From Leishmania donovani (Eukaryota; Euglenozoa; Kinetoplastea; Trypanosomatida; Trypanosomatidae), in assembly GCF_000227135.1 (NCBI RefSeq), contig NC_018249.1, positions 62,001-126,000 on the forward strand: 64,000 nt of DNA, read 5' to 3'. The notes below the pieces were generated by a model. That model saw only the letters and a program-made list of their open reading frames with translations, made no database searches and was not told the DNA's origin. Every line of letters begins with the position of its first letter. Positions within the stretch are counted from its first letter, which is position 1. Position numbers and translations under genes: made by a program. Of this stretch, positions 29,936 to 39,560 are shown piece after piece.

Positions 29936-32778
29936 GAGTCCAGCATACCAGAGCTCGACAGCGGGCCGCGATGCGACGCTATGCAGAAGGCGAGAAGGCG
30001 GGAGGACGGTGCGCGTGCGTGTGTGCGCGATGGTGAAGGAGAGACGCTACGAGGGAGCTCCGGGTTCCCACCTCGGCCCACACAGAAGACCCACACCCGC
30101 CGGGAAGCACGAACACAAACCCACGCACAGCGCAACTCCGTTGCGCGCGGCAGCAAGGCTGTTGCTAAGTGATAGCGGCTGCGTATGCGTACACCTGCAC
30201 GCCGACCCTCCGCCACCACACCACAGTAACCACAAGCACGCCGGCGGCCGGGGCACGAGAGTCAGACGGATACAGACAGACAGAGAGAGATGGTGTTCCG
30301 CCCGGTTTCTCAGGTGAAAAGCCAAGGCGACGACAATCAGCGGCAGGACAGAAATGGAACGCCGGCGAATCGATGGCGAATGCAACGGAGGAAACCCAAA
30401 ATGTATATGTGAACACAAAACTGAAAAGCACGAGTCGTGCGATGCGTGGCGTCTGCGCGGAGAAGCGAGGGCGAGCGCTGGAGTAGGGGCCAGGCGACGT
30501 TAATGAGCCGAATGTCGTGTGCTATGGGGGCTCTCAAGTGGAGGTGGTGCGCGGGAGTATCACCACTGTCGTGCTGCTCTCAGGTGTGGCCTCCAATGGG
30601 GCAGAGAGGGCGTGGGGTTCAAGAAAGAAGTCCTCGTTTTCGCCGCCGTCCATGCGACGTGTGCGTGTGTGCACGTGTGGACGGCAGCGATGAGTTGGAA
30701 AGGTACGAGAGGAGGAGGAGAGGTGACGATTAGGAAGCAACAAACGCGTGCAACAAAGAGAGGCGTGGTACACGGCTAGACAGGTACGAGGATTCGGAAC
30801 GCTGCACACCTGCGCAAACGCATACGCACACACCATGGGCGATGAGTGCTGCTCCGTCATGGCGGCATGTACGGGTGGCTTGCGCGATCCGTTGCGGGCC
30901 ATCCGAATGCCCACGACATCGCACACGCTCGCCACCACCACGACCCGACGAACGCCTGACGGTGTCTGCATGGGCGCGCGATACCGTATCGGCGGTATCG
31001 GCGGTCACGGAGGGTGGGAAGCCGGGAATGGTTGAGAGCTGCATCGTGCTTTTCACCTCCCACGCACAGAACCCCTTACGGAGTGTTACCGCTCGCGAGG
31101 GGAGAGGACCAAACGAAGTGTGATTTCGCAGGGCCACCATGAAGCTCTGAGGTACGGGGTACACCTTTACGTGTGTGTGCGCGTGCGTGCGTGCGTGCCT
31201 GCCTGTGTCTTGGTCGCCTCCACTCCAGAGCCGACTCGGCTTGTACTGCTGGCCATGCTCTCCTTCCGGCCTCTGTGCCGCCTTGCTCGCTGTTCGCTTT
31301 CCTTGGTCCGTTGATACGTTAAAAACTCAACCACGCACAGACACACAACCGTGAGAACGCCGCACTACAATGAACAGAGAAGCCTCTAGAGTTGTTTTCA
31401 AGCATGCATCCGGCATTGCTGGCGCCTGCCTCTCTCTCCGCCTCCCTTTTTGTGGCAGGATGCATGACTGCGCTGCTGGTGGCCACTCGTGTTCGCGTCC
31501 CGCTTCCGGATGCGTGCGGCCTCACCAAAACACGGGAGTGACAGCTACACACGCACATATACAGAGAAGTGAGCCAGTAAGCCAACCAACGAGAGCAAAA
31601 TGCCGTCGACATCCACACAGGGTGAGGCACTCACCAATACCCAAACACACACACGTACGAAAAAAAAGATGCGGCCGTGCTTTGAGCGGCCCCCCTGTCC
31701 CTCCCCACACTACGCCCACCGCCGCACACGCACAGGGCCGGCGAGGAAGCGGAATTGGAGGTGGGGCAGGAAGGGCCGTCGGGAGGCCTGCGGAGCGGGT
31801 CGGGAAACCGGCACCCGAGGAGTGCGCAGGAGTCAATAGAAGCCCAGTCAAAACTCCTTCGCACTTCGATGTGCTACACGGTTGTCCTCCTCCCCCTCCG
31901 CGCACAGACACGCATCTCTCGCCGGCCAGCTCCGAAGCTATTCTGCACATATGCGTGTGCTTGTGTGTGTCTGAGTGCCCCCACCCTTGCTTCCTCTGCC
32001 TGCCCGCATACGCGCGCGCGAGAGCATGAGCTTGAGCTTGCGCAGAGAAAGCGACAGCGAACGAAAAAATGCGGGCGAGCGGTTTATGTCTCAAGAACGC
32101 CCCCGCCCCCCCCCCCGCTCTATCCCCTCCGCCCTCCGCTTCCCCCTTTGTCGGCACTGCAGTGGAGAACAAGTAGACTGACGGAGTAGTAGCAATGACG
32201 GAAAAAGACGCACGGAGACCAATACACGAGGCAGCGCCTGCACAGCACGCGCGTGCCGCATCACGCCATGGACCGCCTTTCTTTCCTGACTTCCCACCTA
32301 GCGCTGCGCGATGCGTGTTGCTCTGCCTGCCGTCGCGATCTTCGGTGTTTCAATGGAGGAGACAGAGCGGGAGAGGGCAGAACGCCGCGAAGCGCGAGAG
32401 AAGAGGGCGCACCCATTCTCATAACGCCCAGAATCGTGCGCGAAACCGCACGAATCCATGAGACCAGCACCAGCAGCGATTATGGCGTCGATCACCCGCC
32501 CCGCCAGCACCCATAGAGAGGCAGCTAAGATAAACAAACCGAAGGGCAACCAAAGAGGAAGGAAAGAGAAGGAGTGCCACGAGGGCAGAGCGACGGAGAG
32601 CGCTCCATCCATCCCGACAGATACCCGACACACAGAGAAAGAGAGAGGGCACTTGTCTGGGAGGACACACACGCACACACGAGAACAGCTAGGTGCCCTA
32701 CACACCAATTACAGAAATCATACACCTCTACGCACATCTTCGCACACACGTGAAGGGGCCGCCGTGCAGGCGAGTCGC
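29936..32778. other. Intergenic spacer
   Basis: It contains the phosphatase leader and the TRAP-alpha 3' UTR. A stretch at 30820-31140 is less repetitive and open for about 70-100 codons in several frames on both strands, but no frame has an acceptor or consistent codon use. The rest is CA/GA-rich. No supported gene. Confidence 0.6.
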
Positions 32779-33627
32779 TCATTTCTTCTTCTTTGGCGAC
32801 GCAGACGCACGACGAGAGCGTGAAGTGGACAACTTCTTATGAAGCACCTCATCACGGTAGCGCTGGTGGTCAGCGTTGATGTATGCCGGATCGTAGCCGG
32901 TGCTTCCAGTGCCCATCTCCAGGTGCTTCGCGCCGCTGCCGCTACCGTTGCTGTTACCCTTCGAGTGCTTCATCGCCTTGATCATCTTCACTACGCCTAA
33001 CTTGTCACCCACCACGTACGCGATGCCGCCACAGATGGCGAGCAAGGTGAAGTACGTGAGGACCGTGCGAGGGTCCGTGCCGAGGGGGTCCTCAAGCATA
33101 ACCGTAGAGTTGAAGGCCGTGATGAAGTACGTCTGGTTCGTTGCCGAATCCTGTACATAGAGGCCGAGCACCATGTTGAATTCGCCGCTTTCGAGGTGGA
33201 CGTCCGGGGTGAAGGTGTACTGTATGCTGACCGTCTCCGACTTCTTTACCTCGCGCGCCTGGCGGACCACGGAAAAGTTCTGAATAGTCGTGTGGTACTG
33301 CTGCGGAGGCTGCAGGAGGCCAACCACGAGGAACACCACCTGTGAGGCTTCGTTGCCGTTGTTTTGAAAGGCAATCACTACATTTGCCTTCGATCCTGCA
33401 TGGAAGGAAGGGAAGGATTGCGACGACGCGTTAAGGAACAAGACGCGGCTCACGTAAGGCGCACGGTCCGCACCGGCCTCCGACTCCGCATACATGTCAT
33501 CCGCCTCCTCGCCACTGACGTAAATCGCGTTGCTGTCTTCCGCTGGCACCACCTCCGCCACGACGATGCTCGCGATAAGCAGCGCCACAAAGGCGAGGAC
33601 GAACAGCTTGCGCAGTGCACCCGACAT
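32779..33627 (-). CDS. Translocon-associated protein alpha (TRAP-alpha/SSR1)
   Basis: This is a 282-residue type I ER membrane protein, read from MSGALRKLF (33627). The signal peptide is about 1-24. An acidic lumenal segment (38-54, EEADDMYAESEAGAD) follows, then a beta-sandwich domain with the conserved VVIAFQNNGNEASQ block. Sequons are at N66, N117, N164 and N173. The membrane span is about 188-206 (TVLTYFTLLAICGGIAYVVG), and the cytosolic tail ends in a basic Ser/Lys run. TRAP-alpha sits beside Sec61 and assists translocation of nascent proteins; trypanosomatids keep the alpha subunit. The upstream open frame to 33810 belongs to the leader. A predicted acceptor lies at 33764-33763. Confidence 0.92.
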   Translation of the reverse strand: MSGALRKLFVLAFVALLIASIVVAEVVPAEDSNAIYVSGEEADDMYAESEAGADRAPYVSRVLFLNASSQSFPSFHAGSKANVVIAFQNNGNEASQVVFLVVGLLQPPQQYHTTIQNFSVVRQAREVKKSETVSIQYTFTPDVHLESGEFNMVLGLYVQDSATNQTYFITAFNSTVMLEDPLGTDPRTVLTYFTLLAICGGIAYVVGDKLGVVKMIKAMKHSKGNSNGSGSGAKHLEMGTGSTGYDPAYINADHQRYRDEVLHKKLSTSRSRRASASPKKKK

Positions 33628-35080
33628 GTTCGTGCGGTTCTCGTCTCGACTGGTCTTCTGTGTAGTGTTGTTCGTTGGGTGGCGTGCTTCCTCTACTGCT
33701 CCCCCTTCCACGCCGTCAGACTTCCAGTGATGAAGGACTGAGAGTGAACGAAAGGGAAAGGGCTGAAGGCGACACAAGCGACAACCGCAAACACACACAC
33801 ACAACAACAAAACAAGGGCTCAAAAAACGGAACAAGTCTTCCCTTCCTGAACGAGAATGAGCCCGTGGCGTAGACACGATGAGCTTCCGATGTGCTTTCT
33901 TCTTCTGATCGTCCGATCGTTGCTGGTTGTGCGCGTGTGCATGAGTGGGGGGGGGTGTAGAGAGAGGGGGAGGGGGAAGTGCTGAGAGAGGGAGCGGTTG
34001 CGAGATTCATGGGGCGCGTTCGATGCCAAGGAGAGACGGGATGTAAAGGGGGGGGGTGGCGGTTGACGGCGCTGGGGAGTGCGAGTGGCATCAAAAACAC
34101 GCTAGAGCACCGAGCACGGGAGCACATTGCTGTGCTGTGCTCAACCTCTGCCCTGACAGAGAGATATCAGACTGACAAACGCACACACATAGCGGCAGTG
34201 TCAGCGTTGGAGCGGCTGCCAAGTCGGCATTCCGGTCTCGTGCATCGGTTCCTCTCGCGCCTGGTGCTCCACCATGTACTCAGGGAGAGCACGGACACAT
34301 CCATGCGGGGGCGCATCGCTCAGCGGAGTGTTTGTGTGCAGGGAGCTGGGGTCCGCAAAAGAGAAGGAGTATGCCGAGGACACATCCAGTTGTTGGAGAG
34401 CCTATCGTGTTGCTCGGAGTTTCTGTGCTGCTCTTCGTTTTTTATTTATCCAGCGCGCATGTGATGACGCCCATCCACGACACCACCACCACCTTAGCGC
34501 GTGTCTCCTCTCGCCCACCTCCGTCTTCATCATCGGATACCGACGGAAAGCTAGGGTGAGGAGAGCGGGAGCAGAAACGAGGGACGAGACGGAGGCGAAA
34601 ACGACGGATGGGGGGGGGGAGAGTAGTGTAGTGGTTGCGGTGGTAGTGAGGCGGGAGAGTGAGGAAAAGGGAGAGGACGAAAAGGCGGGCACCGAACAAC
34701 GACGGCACAGACAGAGGCACGCGTGCGCCGAGGACACGGTGCGATGCCGGCCAACAACACAAGGACAGAGCAAGTGTTCGGAGAGAGGCTGTGCGTGGGG
34801 GCGAGGGGGGGCACCGGCGGAGCAGAGGCGACCAAAACAGCAAAGCCAGATAACAGCGCCACATACCCCCTCCCCTGCCCTAGCTTTCCATTTGCCCCTG
34901 AGGAGAGACACAAAGCCGGAAAGGAGGCGGCGGCAGCGTCGTACGTGCGCGTCGGCAGGACGGTTTGCACTCTTCCGATCATCGTGCTCCGTGGTGCACC
35001 TTTGCAAGACGGCGTTCATTGCCAGCGGCGGAACAGCAAGACAAAACCAGTGCCCACGATGGAGCTCCACGCCCACGCAG
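33628..35080. other. Intergenic spacer
   Basis: It holds the TRAP-alpha leader with its acceptor and the 3' UTR of the Tim gene. A + strand frame covering 34009-34464 is open but has poor codon use. GA-rich low complexity prevails from 34550. No supported gene. Confidence 0.65.
33763..33825 (-). promoter_or_regulatory. Predicted spliced-leader acceptor for TRAP-alpha
   Basis: A T/GT-rich tract on the minus strand ends in CCTTCAG with AG at 33764-33763. The resulting 135-nt leader contains no ATG before 33627. Prediction only. Confidence 0.5.
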
Positions 35081-35308
35081 TTACATCAGTTTCTTGCCCC
35101 CGCCTTGAGTCTTGCGATCCAGCGAGTTGGAGATGATCTTGTTGGTGTGCAGGTACCGCCACGAACAGCGATCAATGCAGTGCACCTCGTCCTTGGTGAG
35201 CTCTGCATCCTTGTACAGGTCCTTGCAGCACAAATTAAAGCACTCCTCCCGCAAGGAGCTCATCATCGTCTCTATGCGGAACGACTCTTGCTTGACGCCC
35301 AAATTCAT
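35081..35308 (-). CDS. Small Tim chaperone (Tim9/Tim10/DDP family)
   Basis: This 75-residue protein carries the twin CX3C motif: C23-x3-C27 and C44-x3-C48, separated by 16 residues, as in the small Tim zinc-finger-like family. An extra cysteine (C28) follows the first motif. Small Tims form hexamers in the intermembrane space and carry hydrophobic carriers to the inner-membrane translocase; in trypanosomes several divergent members associate with the single TIM complex. The protein is too divergent to say which member this is. Met15 or Met16 could also initiate without affecting the motifs. The length is typical. Confidence 0.92.
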   Translation of the reverse strand: MNLGVKQESFRIETMMSSLREECFNLCCKDLYKDAELTKDEVHCIDRCSWRYLHTNKIISNSLDRKTQGGGKKLM

Positions 35309-37511
35309 TGCTGCTACTGCTCACACACGTGCACACACGCCAAGCTGACGACACCCTCCAGCGTGGGGAGAACAGAAGAAATTATATCGGGCACGTAGGG
35401 GGAAGGGGGGCGCCCACACCGACAGCAGCGATAACGGCAACGGCAACGAGCAAACGCGAGCGTGCGTGCGAGTGTGCGCGCGTATGTTTGCGGCGTGTGT
35501 AGAGGACGAGGACGGAGAGAGAAGAGGGTGGTTGGGGAGAGATGAGCAGCATCAACAGAGGAGTTGGTGAAAGAGAGCATAACAGGGGAACAACGCCGAA
35601 AAAAAAAGGCGCACCATACCGCGTCATAACGGCCAAAGGCCAAGCCAAGGCTGATGCCGACGGGAGCAGAGAGGAAGAGACGCTGGGAGGCAGGCAGGAT
35701 CAGGAATGAGGGGAGGCGTCAGAGACGCACATATTTAGCAGCAAAAGACAGCGAGCGACCGTTTTGGCGGAGGGCACTTGCGCAAGTGGCTCCAACCGCT
35801 CAGCTCGTTTTCTCTTCTAGGCCACTCATGCTCATACTGAGATCCCCGTCCCCCCTCCACACACGCACGCCTTCCAGACCTTCTCAGCGCTCACAGAGCT
35901 TGACAGTTCTTATGCGGGCGGCGTGCGTAGCTGTGGCTTGGTTTACTTATCGACGCATACCGCGCGTGAACGCGGCCGGATGCAAGTCCTCCACAGAGAA
36001 AAAAGAGGTCGAATGCCTTCCACTCCATTTTCCTTCCTCTTAGCTCCCCTCCTCGCCGGGTGTGTAGGCAAGGCATGCTGTTAGTGGAGAGCACGCCGAC
36101 AACATCGTCGCTGAGGCGTCCGTGACGAAGAGAGAGAGAGTCAGCTGCTGAGGAATGTTTCTTTAGACATCTACCTTCCTGTTAAAGCCCCCGTCGTGAG
36201 CGTCTCTGAAGACGGCGCAGTCAGATGCGACAGGGGAAACACAAGAGGAGACGAAGATGAGCAAAACATCGATAGGGAACGGCATGTAACTTGGCAACGA
36301 GAACTGGAACAAGAACAGAAGACACACACACAGGGAAAGATGAAAGGGGGCGGTGGTGGGCGTGAAGAGATGCATTTGAAGAATAGGATGCCGCTGCTGG
36401 AGGGTTAGGGGGAGGGGTGTAGGCGCAGCGTCGGCAGTGCCATGAGATGCGTTCTCACAAGTACCACTTATGCTGGTGTACACGAAGTGAAGTGGCGAAA
36501 GGATCAAGGAGGGGTGCGATTCAACGCAGCGATGATTATATCTGCAGATAGGTGGACAAGACAAGAGAGGGGGCCTGACAAACCGTACATACATCGGTCA
36601 CACATCTACGGGCTTCTTCCACAATTCCTGTACATCCGATGTCTATCCAAACGGTCACCTAGAAACGCGTTCATTACCTTTGGACCCCCCTCCAATCCGC
36701 ACGACCTGAACCCAATCCCCCTCTACCTGCTCCTCATCTCCCTCCCCTCCCTCCCCTACTTCGCCACCGTTTCTCCGTTTACTATTATTATTTTGCAGCA
36801 TTCAAACATTCTCCATCGTTTGTGTGCGCGCGTCTTGCGTCCTTCGCGTTCACTGGTCTGCTTTTTTGCTCTTTGTGGACATGCACTTCAGCACCACCGT
36901 CACCGCCTTATATATATATTGGGGTCATCCTCATTGTGTTGCCACGGTAAGAACGGTTATCCTTAACTGACTCTACGCAACCCCCTCACTCCCCCCCTCA
37001 AACACGAGAGAGGAAAAAAGAACACAACGCACCGACACGAGCAGAAAGACATAACGAGGCCAGATGTAGGAGAGGGAGTGACGCATGGTTCCTCCGACAC
37101 CACGATCGCGAGCCCGAGGACGCGAAGCGGTGTCCGTGCAACGACAGTCAAGCGCGCACACACACACTACACTAAAGGGTATCCTGGTAGCATCCGCAGA
37201 CTGCTGCATCGGCATCACCCTCGTTGCTACTCCGCGCTTTCTCCTGTTTCCCGAGCGTCGCTGTTTTCAGTCACACGTGCATCGCCACTGCTTCACCTCA
37301 CCCAACAGCAACAAACCAAGCCAGTGAGAGAGCTTGATGTAGGCCTGAATGCGTGTGCGTGTTTGCGCCCACACAGCGCATTATGTGGTCACACCGTACA
37401 CTGAGCGTGCACACCGCCCTCTGTCTTGCCACATGTCCTCTTCACGGCTGGCCCGTAAGGAGTGCAACTGGCCACTGCACCTGTCTCCGTTCATTCAAAG
37501 GAAATACGCAG
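35309..37511. other. Intergenic spacer
   Basis: It includes the Tim leader, CA/GA-rich DNA, a C-run G4 motif for the minus strand (36740-36756) and the 3' UTR of the small ORF at 37512. No frame here is coding-like. Confidence 0.65.
36740..36756 (-). other. Potential G-quadruplex motif on the transcribed-sense strand
   Basis: Four C runs of 3-4 separated by single T on the + strand give a canonical G4 pattern on the minus strand, in the RNA sense of the cluster. Confidence 0.55.
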
Positions 37512-37895
37512 TCAATTTCGCGTCGCCAAGCAGTCCTGGGAAGGTGGAGAACAGCTCATTCTAAATCCGGCTAATACTCTTACGCATGCACAGACGCAGG
37601 TTGATATATTTTGAATGCACAGGAGACTCGCCAGCATGGAGATGGACTTCCCCTGCACAATTATCGGTTCCAGGAGCTGGCTCAGCGACGCCTCTGTGGA
37701 CGCGACCAGAGCGCCGTTTGCGCCAACAACGCCGCTACCGATGCAGCCGATACCGCACAGCGGCGATGCCACAAGGCCATGTGCTGTGCTGGAGAAAGCA
37801 TTAGGCCGAACAAAACCGGTGGCCAGCGGACTGGAGCACGCATTCAGGTGTCGCTGCGTGAAGCTGCGACCCATGTAGTAGACAGAGCGGCGCAT
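37512..37895 (-). CDS. Probable small protein with mitochondrial presequence-like start
   Basis: This is a 127-codon frame from ATG 37895. It is the first ATG after an excellent acceptor (AG at 37943-37942), leaving a 46-nt leader. Codon use is Leishmania-like (CGC, CTG, GTG, AGC, GGC) through about residue 95. After that the codons turn AT-rich and random-looking (ATA, TTA, GTA), so the true product may end near residue 95; TGC at that point is one change from TGA. The N-terminus MRRSVYYMGRSFTQRH is basic with no acidic residue, like a mitochondrial presequence. A Gly-rich hydrophobic patch (CGIGCIGSGVVGANGALV) follows. I recognise no family. The C-terminal part could instead be read-through into the 3' UTR. 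Confidence 0.5.
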   Translation of the reverse strand: MRRSVYYMGRSFTQRHLNACSSPLATGFVRPNAFSSTAHGLVASPLCGIGCIGSGVVGANGALVASTEASLSQLLEPIIVQGKSISMLASLLCIQNISTCVCACVRVLAGFRMSCSPPSQDCLATRN

Positions 37896-37941
37896 GTGAC
37901 CGCGACAACCTCCCAGAGATGAAAAATGAACAGAGAACAAT

Positions 37942-37981
37942 CTGTGAAGAGGGGGTGGGGTGGGGATAGAGGTAGAGGGCG
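37942..37981 (-). promoter_or_regulatory. Textbook spliced-leader acceptor upstream of the 37512-37895 ORF
   Basis: The minus strand reads an almost pure C/T tract of about 35 bases ending in CTTCACAG (AG at 37943-37942). It is among the cleanest acceptors in the window, and there is no other frame for it to serve nearby. Confidence 0.6.
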
Positions 37982-38694
37982 TCGACGAGAGGCAGCCCGA
38001 GATGATGCTTTATGTGTACGTCTTCGTTGGTATGAGGCACAGCACGGCAAGGGAGGAAAAAGGGAGGAGAGCTGTAAAGGGTTAGCCCCGCAGCACACGC
38101 AGTATGAAGTCACTGCAACTGCCGTTCATAAGACGTGTGAGCATGTTCGTGCGCGAGGAATGACCAGAGGGGGGGGAGATGGCACAGTCGGTAGCGGCCG
38201 TGTCGGCCCGAGAGAGGAGGGGGAGGAGACAGAGGAGGTGAGTGCAGGAGGAGGCAACAGGGTTGCATATACATTGTGTGCCTCGATGTGAGCCAATACA
38301 AAAGTGATGGCCAGACCAGCTGTAATACATACATGTGAAAAGGGTGGCACTTGGTTCGTGCAAAAGCCGCAAGAGAGAGAGCAGTCAGACGGTTGGGAGA
38401 AGGGACGCACACACTCGGCGCACCGATTTACACGCGCACGTACCGTTTTTATCGTTACCTGCAATCCATCGAGCCGCAGCTTTCTTCAGGAAAGTAGAAC
38501 GCGAAAGCCGGCACGCACGTCCCTCTGCGTCCTCTGCCCGTCCAGGCCCTTTAGCGTAACGTAGGGCGGTCGCCAGTTGGGAAATAAAATGAAAACCTTG
38601 TCGATGTTGCTCGTTGCGTGCGTGCGTGTGCGCGCGCTTCCAATGGATTCTACTCTTCCTCCAGCGGCCTCTGCAGCGAAGTGACAGAAAGACA

Positions 38695-38714
38695 GGGAGG
38701 GGAGGGGAGGGGGG
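38695..38714 (+). other. Potential G-quadruplex motif
   Basis: Four G runs (3, 4, 4, 6) separated by single A, on the non-transcribed strand. Confidence 0.65.
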
Positions 38715-39560
38715 CTGGCGGAGTGCGGCGATGTGATGAGCGCGCTGTAGCCGTCGGGAACGGGACAGAGAAAGGAAAGCCACCACACACTCCTGTATGA
38801 AAAGCACGTGCTCCAAGGTGAGAGCCGCCACATTAGTGACACCTGCAGATGACCACACACATACGCGCATATAGAGCGATAACACCCCCATGTTGCTGGG
38901 ATAAACGCACACCCCGCGCAGGATGGGAGGGGGACGAGGCGGGCCCCGAGGAAAACACGAAACGGAACAAAGCACGAAGTACGCCTCTCCACATGTGAGC
39001 GCACCTCAGCACAACCACAACGGTGTACAAAAAGAGGAAACGTGCGGTCCGCAGTGAAGGAGAGGCACTTGAGATGAGGGGAAGGGTGGAGTAGCGGATG
39101 AGAAGTCGCCCAAACACATATACCATCACATACATGGAGCCCCTTTCCCCCTCCCCTCCTCACGCCATCGTCACCCGCAGGTTGCGGGGGGTGGGGCAGA
39201 CACACACACACACAGAGACACACAGACAGACACACTCCTACACCTGCCATCATCACGGCAAGTCGTACTAAATGACTCCAGTGCTCTCTCACGCCCCGAC
39301 AGCCGCCTCGCCTTACACCCCTCCTTCTTTCTCCCCTTCTCTCCTTCCGCCTCCTTTCTTGGCTGCTCCTCTCGTTAGTCAGCGCAAACGACACATGCTG
39401 CCATCCAGCGCCAAGTAGAGAGACGCTGGAGGATGTGGTGCTAAAGTGGGAGGACGGCGGGGCCGGCAGCACCAAGAGGGTTCGCGTGGCAGCATCAAAG
39501 GAGTGCATGCCCTTGTCACACCCATTACTGACATTCGGTCTTGTAGGATTGCGTCAACGC

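Larger units (their letters stand above)
37896..39560. other. Intergenic spacer
   Basis: It begins with the leader and acceptor of the small ORF. The rest is purine-rich low complexity with a strong G4 motif (38695-38714) and CA runs. No supported gene. Confidence 0.65.

Noticed and set aside
30730..31140. Minus-strand frame from ATG 31140, and an overlapping + strand frame from about 30836
   Set aside because: No pyrimidine tract upstream of either start; the minus-strand frame degrades into a GT repeat read as CVCVC. Chance opening is more likely.
34009..34464. + strand frame of about 150 codons
   Set aside because: It lies on the wrong strand for the unit, has poor codon use and no acceptor, and ends in hydrophobic low complexity.
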